DNA of 64,000 nucleotides from Chthoniobacterales bacterium (GTDB lineage: Bacteria > Verrucomicrobiota > Verrucomicrobiia > Chthoniobacterales > UBA10450): assembly GCA_035274845.1 (NCBI GenBank), contig DATENU010000011.1, positions 1 through 64,000 on the forward strand, read 5' to 3'. Below the pieces are notes generated by a model. The model saw nothing but the letters and a program-made list of their open reading frames with translations, ran no database searches and was not told where the DNA came from. The translations under genes were made by a program, and so were the position numbers. Numbering within the stretch: position 1 is the stretch's first letter; each line of letters opens with the position of its first letter. Of this stretch, positions 14,941 to 25,718 are shown piece by piece.

Positions 14941-17900
14941 ATGGCTAAAAACGCAGCATATCGAGAAGCGGAGAAGAAGATCGAAGAAGCGCGGCGGTCG
15001 GGGGCGAAGGTACTCGATCTCGGTTGGAAGTATGGCCGAGACGAATCCGCGAAACTGACCGATGTGCCGGAGTTGCTCGGGCAGCTCACGCAGTTGCAAT
15101 CGCTGGATCTCTCCGGTAACCAACTCACGGTGGTGCCGGACTCGCTGGGCCAGCTCGCACGGTTGCAGTCGCTGAACCTCTCCGGCAACCAGCTGGCGAC
15201 GCTGCCAATATGGCTGGGCCAGCTCACGCAGTTGCAGTCGCTGAACCTCTCCGGCAACCAACTGGCGACGCTGCCAATATGGCTGGGCCAGCTCACGCAG
15301 TTGCAGTCGCTGGATTTAACCAACATTGGGCTCTCTTCGTTTCCCATCTGGCTGCGCACGACGACATCGTTGATCAACCTGGACGTATCGGAAAATTCAA
15401 TTCCCGAAATCCCCTCATGGATCTCTGAACTTTCCAAGATCGAATGGTTCAGCGCCGATGCAAATGAGTTGGTTTACCTTCCAGACGAGCTGGGCGACTT
15501 GCCCCACTTACGCTGGCTTCGCATTGGTTCTGGGAGAGGTGGCAATTTGTTTGGCTCCTTTCCTGCGGCGATTAGGAAAATCAAAGGGCTGCGCACCTTG
15601 ATCGCGCTTCGATGTCGGTTCTCGGAAATCCCTGAGTGGATTGGTGACCTTGCGGAGCTAGACGAGCTAAGCCTTGAAGAAAATCATCTGGCGGACCTGC
15701 CTAGTTCGATTGCCAAGCTGGACTCGCTGAAAGAGCTTAGTCTCGACAAAAATCCACTGAACCCCGAGCTTGCCGCCGCCCACACGGAGGGCATCGTGGC
15801 GGTCATGCGCTACCTGCGTGCGAAGGCGGAAGCGCAGGTGGTGTTGAACGAGGCCAAGCTGATCCTGATTGGCGAGGGGGAGGTGGGGAAGAGCGCGTTG
15901 CTCGGAGCGTTGCGCGGCGACGAATGGGTGGAGAAGCGGGACAGCACACACGGCATCGAGATCAAGCCAGTGAAGGTGACCGATCCCGCCACCGGCACGG
16001 AGATCACACTCAACGGCTGGGATTTCGGCGGACAGCGGGTCTATCGGCCCACGCACCAGTTGTTCTTCAGCGCGCCAGCAGTCTATCTGGTAGTTTGGAA
16101 GCCGCGCGAAGGTTCGCAAGCAGGGGCGGTCAAGGAGTGGATCAAGCTGGTGAAACACCGCGAGCCAGATGCCAAAATACTTGTCGTGGCCACGCACGGC
16201 GGCCCCAAGGAGCGCCAGCCCGACATCGACCGACAGGAAATCTGGGACCTCTTTGGCAAAGACACGGTCGCCGATTTCTTCCACGTGGACAGTCAGCCAC
16301 CGAACGAAGATCCAAAGACGCGTCGTCGCACGGGAGAGTGCAAGGGCATCAAGGCCTTGAAGGACGCCATCACAAAGGTGGCGGTGTCGCTGCCGGAAGT
16401 CGGGCGCAGTGTTCCGAAACACTGGCAGGAAGCGCGAGAGGCCTTGCGCAAGAGAAAGGAGGCGTATCTGCCGCTCGATCACGTTTTCGTCATCTGCAAG
16501 GAACACAAGTTGGACGAAGAGGATGCCGGCCTACTGATCCGCATCTGCCGTCGCGTGGGAGACCTTATCCATTACGAGCATGATCTAATGCTGCGCGAAA
16601 TGGTGGTGCTCAAGCCGGACTGGCTGGCTACTGCCATGAGCTTTGTGTTGGATGATGAAAATACTCGTGCAAACCACGGACTCGTGTCATTTCGGCGGCT
16701 CGGGCAATTGTGGAATCATCGAACTAGGGCGCCTGAGTTTCGCTACCCAGCGCAGTTGCATCCGGTTTTTCTGCGATTGATGGAGCGCTTCGATCTGTCC
16801 TACCGCATTGCCGAAGGTGGTCGGATCGAGGGCGAGGGCACGAGCCTTGTCGCGCAATTGGTGCCCGATGTTCGTCCGGAAACGGACGTCACGCGTGTTT
16901 GGCCTGAAACGCTCGCGCGAGGAGACGAGCAGCAATTGCAAATCTGCCGAATCGTGGAGACCGCGAACAATCAATCCGCGACTGCGGAGGGACTCTTTTA
17001 CCAGCTCATCGTGCGCCTCCACAAATTCTCGCTGGGCCGCGCGAACTTCAAAGAAAGCGTCCACTGGCAGCGCGGCCTGTTGGTGGAAGACGACACGGGA
17101 GCACGTGCTTTTCTGGAGAACATCGGCAACGACGTGCGCATTACTGTCCGCTCGCCCTATCCGTCGCGGTTTCTCTCCGCGCTCACATATGAAGTGAAGT
17201 GGCTGGTTGAGAGCTTCTGGACTGGTCTGCGCTGCGACGTGACGGTGCCCTGTCTGGTTCCGTTACCGAACGGAGATGCGTGCAAGGGGTTGTTTGAAGT
17301 AGGGAAGTTGTTGGAAAATAAGAAGAGAGGCCGGCCCGAGCAGCCATGTCCGGTTTGCAACGAATGGCAGAGCATCGAACAACTGCTTAACAATGCTCCG
17401 GCGGCTCGCCCCAATCCACTCGATGAGCTGCTGGTGAACTTCACCGAAATGATGGGAATGCTTCAAGGCGTTCGGCGTCAATTAGGCGCACAGCAGGCGC
17501 AAATCATCGGGCGTTTTGACGATCTCGACGCGAGTAGCAAGGAGATCGTGAGCAAGGTTGAATCGGCTTACTCAGGCCTTATGCACCCGCTGCTGGACGA
17601 GGCGAAAGAGGGCCCGCGGCTATTCAGCTTCGAGCCGGTGGAGCCAGGGTTTTTCGATCGGCCGAAATGGATGAGTGCTAAGTTTCGGTTGACGCTGTGG
17701 TGCGAACACTCTCGCCGCCCGCTGTGGTTTTATTCGGACGGTGCGGACGCGGGGGTTTACACCATTGACTTTCCCCGTGAGTGGCTGGTAAAGGCTGCGC
17801 CTTTCTTGAAGGTGTTATCGAGCACCCTCGGGCTGCTCCTACCAGTCGTCGCCGCAACGGCAAAGGTAGCGCTACCGGAAGCTAGTTATAAGGGGATCGA

Positions 17901-18153
17901 AGCGCAGCTTGCGCTGGGAAAAGCGACCGCGGAATCGCTTCTCAAAGGGGGAGGAGAGGTCGGCGAGTGGCTGACGAAGGATGACGGCGTCGAGTTTCAG
18001 ACCGCGACAGCGATTCGGGCGGAGGGTGGCGTTCTGCGGCAGTTACACGCGTTGCTAAAGGAAAAAGACCCGACTTTTGGTGGCCTGGTGCGAGTGCAGA
18101 ATAAGCGGCAGGAGTTCCTCTGGGTCCACCCTTCATTTGAAGGAGAATATTAG
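14941..18153 (+). CDS. Roco-family protein (LRR-Roc-COR GTPase)
   Basis: 1070 aa. After a short N-terminal helix, leucine-rich repeats run from about residue 45 to 275, including 23-residue units of the form LGQLxxLQSLxLSGNQLxxLP. The Roc GTPase follows: P-loop GEGEVGKS (311-318), THGIE as the G2 region, DFGGQ (361-365) as switch II, and VVATHGG where G4 lies. A COR dimerisation domain occupies about 490-730. A zinc-ribbon-like Cys set follows (PCLVPL, DAC, PCPVC, about residues 760-810), then a C-terminal region of about 250 residues that I do not recognise. Bacterial Roco proteins are dimeric GTPases cycling between monomer and dimer; their cellular role is mostly unknown. The gene stands alone, with no partner in the same operon. 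Confidence 0.9.
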   Translation: MAKNAAYREAEKKIEEARRSGAKVLDLGWKYGRDESAKLTDVPELLGQLTQLQSLDLSGNQLTVVPDSLGQLARLQSLNLSGNQLATLPIWLGQLTQLQSLNLSGNQLATLPIWLGQLTQLQSLDLTNIGLSSFPIWLRTTTSLINLDVSENSIPEIPSWISELSKIEWFSADANELVYLPDELGDLPHLRWLRIGSGRGGNLFGSFPAAIRKIKGLRTLIALRCRFSEIPEWIGDLAELDELSLEENHLADLPSSIAKLDSLKELSLDKNPLNPELAAAHTEGIVAVMRYLRAKAEAQVVLNEAKLILIGEGEVGKSALLGALRGDEWVEKRDSTHGIEIKPVKVTDPATGTEITLNGWDFGGQRVYRPTHQLFFSAPAVYLVVWKPREGSQAGAVKEWIKLVKHREPDAKILVVATHGGPKERQPDIDRQEIWDLFGKDTVADFFHVDSQPPNEDPKTRRRTGECKGIKALKDAITKVAVSLPEVGRSVPKHWQEAREALRKRKEAYLPLDHVFVICKEHKLDEEDAGLLIRICRRVGDLIHYEHDLMLREMVVLKPDWLATAMSFVLDDENTRANHGLVSFRRLGQLWNHRTRAPEFRYPAQLHPVFLRLMERFDLSYRIAEGGRIEGEGTSLVAQLVPDVRPETDVTRVWPETLARGDEQQLQICRIVETANNQSATAEGLFYQLIVRLHKFSLGRANFKESVHWQRGLLVEDDTGARAFLENIGNDVRITVRSPYPSRFLSALTYEVKWLVESFWTGLRCDVTVPCLVPLPNGDACKGLFEVGKLLENKKRGRPEQPCPVCNEWQSIEQLLNNAPAARPNPLDELLVNFTEMMGMLQGVRRQLGAQQAQIIGRFDDLDASSKEIVSKVESAYSGLMHPLLDEAKEGPRLFSFEPVEPGFFDRPKWMSAKFRLTLWCEHSRRPLWFYSDGADAGVYTIDFPREWLVKAAPFLKVLSSTLGLLLPVVAATAKVALPEASYKGIEAQLALGKATAESLLKGGGEVGEWLTKDDGVEFQTATAIRAEGGVLRQLHALLKEKDPTFGGLVRVQNKRQEFLWVHPSFEGEY
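15145..15351 (+). repeat. Tandem 69-bp leucine-rich-repeat units
   Basis: Units start at 15145, 15214 and 15283, each 69 bp or 23 codons. The first two differ at only a handful of bases and encode nearly the same peptide; the third diverges in its second half. The near identity at DNA level points to recent unit duplication and a site where repeat number could vary between strains. Confidence 0.9.
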
Positions 18154-18203
18154 CATTCACAGCACGCGAATGCCGGTGGCGCGGCTCCGAATAATTTTCT
18201 GCT

Positions 18204-18395
18204 CTATTTCCCCGCGATTGGATAATCCGGCCAGTCATATTTTTTCGCGATGACGCCGAAAATCGCAGCCTTGGTGGACGCGGGATGGTTTTTGTTAAGC
18301 ATGATCACCGCGCCTTTGCCGAGGTGCGCATAAGCTTTCATCGACGCTTCGTAACCGGCATGCACCCCATCGTGTCCGAACAGAAGTGTCTTCCG
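18204..18395 (-). pseudogene. 3' remnant of a serine hydrolase (beta-lactamase/PBP-like) gene
   Basis: The minus-strand frame ending at 18204 reads TRKTLLFGHDGVHAGYEAS, then GAVIMLNKNH and KKYDWPDYP. That is the C-terminal part of class C beta-lactamase-like serine hydrolases: the HxG motif (here GHDG), the strand with VVMxN, and a final YxWPDY. The catalytic S-x-x-K and Y-x-N parts are absent: upstream of 18395 the same frame loses all resemblance and the neighbouring NUDIX frame takes over. So only the last 63 codons remain. Confidence 0.7.
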
Positions 18396-18657
18396 TGTGT
18401 TCATCGCTAATGGCGGGGCGAAACTCGCCAACGAGAGCGCAGCCATAGGTGACGATGAACACATGCCGGCCGGGAATAACCTCGAAAAGGTAAGAGTCGA
18501 TCTGGGCGTCCGCCCGGACATTGATCGCCAGTTCCTCGGCAAATTCGCGGACCAGGGTGCGAGCGTGGTCTTCTCCCGGCTCGGCCCGCCCGCCAGGCAG
18601 CTCCCACTCGTCCCGTGAGTTGTGAACCAGCACAACTTGCCCATCAACAAGCAACAC
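18295..18657 (-). pseudogene. NUDIX hydrolase gene, apparently broken at both ends
   Basis: The minus-strand frame from GTG 18657 encodes VLLVDGQVVLVHNS, DEWELPGG and the NUDIX box (GRAEPGEDHARTLVREF, then AEEL), the Mg2+-binding helix of nucleoside-diphosphate-x hydrolases. Two oddities suggest decay. Upstream, NUDIX-like coding (ITTPTSIKG) continues in frame past the GTG without any ATG, GTG or TTG. Downstream, after SDEHTE (about 18397), the frame runs out of phase over the serine-hydrolase remnant and ends at 18295. A short working enzyme of 120 residues is possible but less likely. It is divergent from the GIY-YIG-like gene. Confidence 0.65.
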
Positions 18658-18775
18658 GCCTTTGATTGAGGTTGGAGTCGTAATCGCCGACAGACTATTT
18701 CCCGCGGCGAAGAAGCGCGAGTTGAAACCAGGGCAATTGATGAATGTCGCGCGGACCTGCGGTATCGTGTCGCGG

Positions 18776-19147
18776 ATGGCGCGGCTGCGATACCGACGGG
18801 AAGATGCGACTGAATCGGCATCGGAGAAATTCCATCACAACGTCTATGTGATCCTGCTTGATCCGAAGGTCGCAAAACATCCGACGGTCCTCCGGATGAA
18901 CCCGAAGCGCGATCCGGCGAAACCGTGCGTTTATGTCGGAATGAGCGGGCTGCCGCCGGAGCACCGGTTCGAGAATCACAAGCACGGTTACAAAGCCGCG
19001 TGGGTCGTTGAGAAATATGGCGTCCAGTTATTGCCCGAATTGTACGAGCACCTGAACCCGATGCCGTACGAAGCGGCGCTCCAGATGGAGCTGGAACTGG
19101 CGGAGGATTTGCGGAACGAAGGCTATACGGTGACGGGCGGGCACTAG
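18776..19147 (+). CDS. GIY-YIG-like small protein
   Basis: 123 aa from ATG 18776. NVYVILLD is followed by CVYVGMSGLPPEHRFENHK and KYGVQLLPELYEHLNPMPYEAA, ending ELAEDLRNEGYTVTGGH. The VYV and CVYVGMSG strands, the arginine in the EHRF segment and a Glu in the later helix resemble the GIY-YIG nuclease fold, though the first motif is VYV rather than GIY, so activity is uncertain. Upstream ATG/TTG starts back to 18662 give an unconvincing extension antisense to the NUDIX frame. Downstream it is convergent with ppa across a hairpin repeat. Confidence 0.6.
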   Translation: MARLRYRREDATESASEKFHHNVYVILLDPKVAKHPTVLRMNPKRDPAKPCVYVGMSGLPPEHRFENHKHGYKAAWVVEKYGVQLLPELYEHLNPMPYEAALQMELELAEDLRNEGYTVTGGH

Positions 19148-19158
19148 CGTTCGGGCTC

Positions 19159-19220
19159 GTGAATGGTGATAGGTGACTGGTGAATAGTATTCCATTCACT
19201 AATCACCGATCACTATTCAC
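19159..19220. repeat. GTGAATGGTGAT-unit hairpin repeat between convergent genes
   Basis: Arms 19159-19184 and 19195-19220 are inverted copies over 26 bases with four mismatches around a ten-base loop, built from short GTGA(A/T)-type units. A C-T-T-T-T run follows on the plus strand. The ppa stop codon (19217-19219) lies inside the right arm, so the repeat defines the end of ppa and probably acts as a two-way terminator. Confidence 0.8.
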
Positions 19221-19753
19221 CTTTTCTTCCTGCGTCCACGCAGGACCAGCCGCCGCGCCCGCTCCGGCCCGTAGCGGCCGAGCGGCTTGAACTTTTTCCC
19301 CTTCACTTCGTTATAGGAGATGAAGAAATGCTCGATCTCGTCGAGCAGCTTCGGGCTGAGGTCGGTGAGCGTTTTCAGATCGCCGTGGGTGCGCGATTTG
19401 GAGGCGACGGCGATCAGACGATCGTTCCGCTCGGTTTCGCCCTTCTCGGTTTGCTCGGCCTCGATGACGCCGAGCAACCGCGACCGGACCAGACATCCGC
19501 TGAACGCCGGCTCGTCCATGAGGACAAGCACGTCCAAGGGATCACCATCGCCGCCCCGGGTATTCGGAATAAACCCGAAGTCATAGGGAAAAACGGCGCC
19601 TGCCGGCAGGACACCGCTCAATTCGAAGAGCAGGCGTTTCTCGTCCCAGGCGAATTTGTTCCGGCTTCCCTTGGGGGTGTCGATGATGATGTTGAGATCG
19701 CCTGACTCACGGTCGGTCGGCGGCAGTTTCGAAATCGGATGCATTGCGGCCAT
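19217..19753 (-). CDS. ppa: Inorganic pyrophosphatase, family I
   Basis: 178 aa from ATG 19753 (19744 is also possible). It hydrolyses pyrophosphate to phosphate in the cytoplasm, pulling biosynthetic reactions forward. Motifs: NIIIDTPKGSRNKF, FPYDFGFIPNTRGGDGDPLD with the D-x-D-P-x-D metal signature, and DRLIAVASKSRTHGDLKTL. The longer frame to 20002 covers the divergent membrane-protein gene and lacks family resemblance, so I rejected it. The last residues (GRRKKR) are basic and border the hairpin repeat that contains the stop codon. Confidence 0.92.
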   Translation of the reverse strand: MAAMHPISKLPPTDRESGDLNIIIDTPKGSRNKFAWDEKRLLFELSGVLPAGAVFPYDFGFIPNTRGGDGDPLDVLVLMDEPAFSGCLVRSRLLGVIEAEQTEKGETERNDRLIAVASKSRTHGDLKTLTDLSPKLLDEIEHFFISYNEVKGKKFKPLGRYGPERARRLVLRGRRKKR

Positions 19754-19916
19754 AACGAATAAACGCAGGAGCGCCCCGTCCAAGTTTGCTCTGAAAATGG
19801 AAACCTGCGTCCAGCCTCCGGCACCAGCACGATTCTCCCCTGTGGTCGCACCCGGGACGAAACCTTGCCATCCCGCGGCCTTTGGTGTCTCCTCGGCCCT
19901 TCCGAGGCCAGCCGTG

Positions 19917-21143
19917 ATGAACTCCAAGTCCAGCGCATTTAAACCCCTCGGCCTGGCCTTGTTTGTGACGCTCGTCCAGATCTTTGTGGCCGTCGCGCTC
20001 ATCGCTCCGCCAGGGCCGCTCTCCTTCCGCTACGACACCCTCATTCAACACGACAGCTATTGGTTCGCGAATATCGTGGACCGCGGCTACGACACGACCG
20101 TTCCGCCCATCAGCCACAAAATGATGGAAGTCTCGAATGTGGCCTTTTTCCCGGCCTATCCGGCCATCGCGGCGATGCTGCATTACGGGTTGAATTTGAG
20201 CATCTACAACGCCCTCCTCATTACTGCCCAAACCGCTGCCTGGGGTTTCTGGAGTTACTTCTTTCTCTTTTGCGAACGGTGGAATATTTCGCCGCTGCTC
20301 CAGTTCTTTGGGGCGCTGGCGGTCATCGCTCATCCGACGGCTTTCTTTCTCGTCGCTGGATATTCGGAATCGGTTTTCATGATGGGGCTTTTTGGCTTCA
20401 TGTATTGGAGCACCGCGGAGGGTCGCGCCGCCAGGTTCCTGGCCGCGCTCCATGGTTTCTTGATGTCGGCGACGCGGATCGTCGGGATTCCGTGCGCGGC
20501 GTATCCGGTCGTGCAGGCCGTTTTCCAAAACGGATGGCGGGGCCTGGCCGAGCCGCGAAGCTGGATCCGCCGCTATGGGCCGGCGGTGGTGGTCATGGTG
20601 GCAGCCACGCTGGGAGCCGGAGCCTTCTTTTTCTATTGTTTGGTGCGGTGGGGGCGGTGGGATCTTTACATGCTCACTCAGCAGGCAGGCTGGGCGGTGA
20701 TTCCAGATTACCTGGCCGTCTTCAAACCGGCCAGCTACCGATGGCTGGTTCCGGCCCTGAAGAACCCGACCGAGGCGAGCCAGATGACCATGACGCTGGG
20801 GGGGCTGCTTCTGCTCGCGGTGGGTCTTTGCGAGCTGGTTCCAATGATCCGGCGCAACCTGGCGTGGACGGCCAGAGTCGGCTTCTATTTCTGCGCGGTG
20901 GTCATTTATTACATCTCTGTCAGCGGCGTTGCCTCGGTGGAGATGGAGAGCATGCTCCGCTACGAATTTTGCGTGCACGCGTTAATCGTGCTGGCAATTA
21001 TCCATTTTCTGCATCAATTACCGGCCCCGCGACTGTGGGTGCGCGCCAGCGGCATGGCGGCCATGGTGTTGCTCAGCGCGGCTGGGCTCAGCGTCCAAGG
21101 GTGGTACGTATGGAATTTTACGAGGGGCAACTGGGTCGCTTAA
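19917..21143 (+). CDS. GT-C (PIG-V-like) membrane mannosyltransferase
   Basis: 408 aa with about ten hydrophobic segments. ATG 19917 (MNSKSSAFKPLGLALFVTLV) places the first membrane helix at the N-terminus; the longer frame upstream is antisense to ppa. After helix one comes HDSYWFANIVDRGYD and then VAFFPAYPAIAAML, the pattern of lipid-linked-sugar mannosyltransferases of the PIG-V/GT-C type (acidic residue in the first periplasmic loop, then FFPxYP). It would transfer a sugar from a polyprenyl carrier on the outer face of the membrane; the acceptor is unknown. The FAD oxidoreductase starts six bases later, suggesting an operon. Confidence 0.75.
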   Translation: MNSKSSAFKPLGLALFVTLVQIFVAVALIAPPGPLSFRYDTLIQHDSYWFANIVDRGYDTTVPPISHKMMEVSNVAFFPAYPAIAAMLHYGLNLSIYNALLITAQTAAWGFWSYFFLFCERWNISPLLQFFGALAVIAHPTAFFLVAGYSESVFMMGLFGFMYWSTAEGRAARFLAALHGFLMSATRIVGIPCAAYPVVQAVFQNGWRGLAEPRSWIRRYGPAVVVMVAATLGAGAFFFYCLVRWGRWDLYMLTQQAGWAVIPDYLAVFKPASYRWLVPALKNPTEASQMTMTLGGLLLLAVGLCELVPMIRRNLAWTARVGFYFCAVVIYYISVSGVASVEMESMLRYEFCVHALIVLAIIHFLHQLPAPRLWVRASGMAAMVLLSAAGLSVQGWYVWNFTRGNWVA

Positions 21144-21149
21144 GAATTA

Positions 21150-22673
21150 ATGAAAACTAACGTAGCAATCATAGGGGCGGGACCGGCTGGTTTGACGGCG
21201 GCGTATCTTCTCTCCAAGAACAACGTCCCGGTCACCGTGCTCGAGGCCGACCCGGTTTACGTGGGCGGCATCTCCCGGACGGCAACCTACAAGGGTTTTC
21301 ATTTCGATATCGGCGGGCACCGTTTCTTCTCGAAGTCGAAAGAGGTCAACGATTTCTGGAACGAAATTCTGCCCGACGACATGCTCGATCGGCCGCGGTC
21401 ATCCCGGATTTTTTACAACGGCAAATTCTTCGCCTATCCGCTTCGGGCCTTTGAAGCGCTGATCAAACTGGGTGTCGTCCGCTCGACCCTTTGTGTCCTT
21501 TCGTATTTCAAAGCCAAGATGTTTCCGGTGAAAGATCCGCGGAATTTCGAGGACTGGGTGACCAATCAGTTCGGCAAACGTCTCTTCAACACGTTCTTTA
21601 AAACCTACACCGAGAAGGTTTGGGGAATGAGCTGCAAGGAAATCTCAGCGGACTGGGCCGCGCAGCGAATCAAGGGCCTGTCGCTAGGCAGCGCCATCAA
21701 GAACGCCCTTCTGCCCGCAAAGCAGCCGAAGGACAGCAGCAAAGTCATCAAGACGCTGATCAATTGCTTCAAATACCCGCGCAAAGGTCCCGGCATGATG
21801 TGGGAAGCCTGCGCCGAAAAAACCAAAGCCATGGGCGGCCAGATCGAGATGGGCTCGAAGGTTGTCGGTCTGGAATACGACGCAGCCAGCGAAAACTGGA
21901 CGGTGTCGTTCAAGAATCCGCAGGGCGAGGTGCAAACGCTCGAAGCCGAGCACGTCATTTCTTCCGCGCCGATGCGCGAGCTGGTGCGCGGCATTCAGCC
22001 GGCGGTCGCGGAAGCGGCGAAGACAGCGGCCGATTCGTTGAAGTACCGTGATTTCCTCACCGTGATGTTGATCGTGAAGAACCGGGATGCTTTTCACGAT
22101 AACTGGATTTACATCCATGACCCGAACGTGAAGGTCGGCCGGATCCAGAACTTCCGTTCCTGGTCGCCGGAGATGGTGCCGGACGAAGACAAGGCCTGCT
22201 ATGGCCTCGAGTATTTCTGTTTCGAGCACGATGGTGTTTGGGACGCGAAGGACGAAGACCTGATCAAGCAAGCGGAGCGCGAGCTCCTTCAGATCGGTTT
22301 GGCGAAGTCGGGCGACGTTCTGGACGGCACGGTCGTTCGCCAGAAGAAAGCGTATCCGGTTTACGACGACGATTACGCGACGCACGTCGAGACGATCCGC
22401 GAAGAGCTCGAATCCCGTTATCCGAACCTGCATCTGGTGGGACGCAACGGGATGCACAAATACAACAACCAGGACCACGCCATGATGACCGCGATGTTGT
22501 GCGTGGAAAATATCCTGGCCGACACCAAGCTTTACGATCTCTGGGATGTGAACAGCGACGCCGAGTATCACGAAGCCGGTCAAGCCGCGGCGGAGGAATC
22601 CAACGGCACCGCCTTGCGCGATGTGCCGAGCCGCGTCAGCGCTACGCCCGAACTCGCGTCCGAGCAGACATAG
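21150..22673 (+). CDS. FAD-dependent oxidoreductase (UDP-galactopyranose-mutase/protoporphyrinogen-oxidase-like)
   Basis: 507 aa. The N-terminus holds the FAD-binding Rossmann motif (VAIIGAGPAGLTAAYLL) and GGISRTATYKGFHFDIGGHRF, as in amine-oxidase-like flavoproteins and UDP-galactopyranose mutases. A central FEDWVTNQFGKRLFNTFF and KVWGMSCKEISADWAAQRI match the group often annotated as NAD(P)/FAD-dependent oxidoreductase beside glycosyltransferases. The C-terminal LVGRNGMHKYNNQDHAM supplies the second FAD contact. The exact reaction cannot be read from sequence; it may rearrange a nucleotide sugar or oxidise a lipid carrier-linked sugar. It is cotranscribed with the PIG-V-like protein and convergent with gcvP. 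Confidence 0.75.
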   Translation: MKTNVAIIGAGPAGLTAAYLLSKNNVPVTVLEADPVYVGGISRTATYKGFHFDIGGHRFFSKSKEVNDFWNEILPDDMLDRPRSSRIFYNGKFFAYPLRAFEALIKLGVVRSTLCVLSYFKAKMFPVKDPRNFEDWVTNQFGKRLFNTFFKTYTEKVWGMSCKEISADWAAQRIKGLSLGSAIKNALLPAKQPKDSSKVIKTLINCFKYPRKGPGMMWEACAEKTKAMGGQIEMGSKVVGLEYDAASENWTVSFKNPQGEVQTLEAEHVISSAPMRELVRGIQPAVAEAAKTAADSLKYRDFLTVMLIVKNRDAFHDNWIYIHDPNVKVGRIQNFRSWSPEMVPDEDKACYGLEYFCFEHDGVWDAKDEDLIKQAERELLQIGLAKSGDVLDGTVVRQKKAYPVYDDDYATHVETIREELESRYPNLHLVGRNGMHKYNNQDHAMMTAMLCVENILADTKLYDLWDVNSDAEYHEAGQAAAEESNGTALRDVPSRVSATPELASEQT

Positions 22674-22690
22674 TTTCGCGTCTCCTGTAG

Positions 22691-22709
22691 CGGCGGTCTC
22701 TGGCCGCCG
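22691..22709. repeat. CGGCGG/CCGCCG hairpin between convergent genes
   Basis: CGGCGG (22691-22696) and CCGCCG (22704-22709) pair around a seven-base loop, in the context CTGTAGCGGCGGTCTCTGG. It lies midway in the 63-bp gap between the oxidoreductase and gcvP stops. I recall similar CTGTAGCGGCGGTCT elements as dispersed repeats in this phylum. A bidirectional terminator is likely. Confidence 0.55.
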
Positions 22710-22736
22710 AGATGTTTAGGGAGGCTCGTTCAGGAT

Positions 22737-25646
<2,910 letters not shown>

Positions 25647-25718
25647 CCCAAATCCTACGGAGTGCGATTACCGGTTCAAGCGAAACGCTACGCTCGGGAT
25701 ACAAGGCGCGCTAACGCC

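Noticed and set aside
18204-19199. 331-codon minus-strand open frame as one gene
   Set aside because: Only its last 63 codons resemble a protein family (serine hydrolase); the rest is antisense to the GIY-YIG-like gene, out of phase with NUDIX coding, and begins in the hairpin repeat.
20060-21160. 366-codon plus-strand frame within the membrane-protein gene
   Set aside because: Shadow of the PIG-V-like gene in another phase; the product is Gly/Arg-rich and lacks membrane segments.
25647-25718. Glycine riboswitch before gcvP
   Set aside because: The gap is only 72 bases and lacks the conserved glycine-aptamer core; gcvP probably reads through from ilvA.
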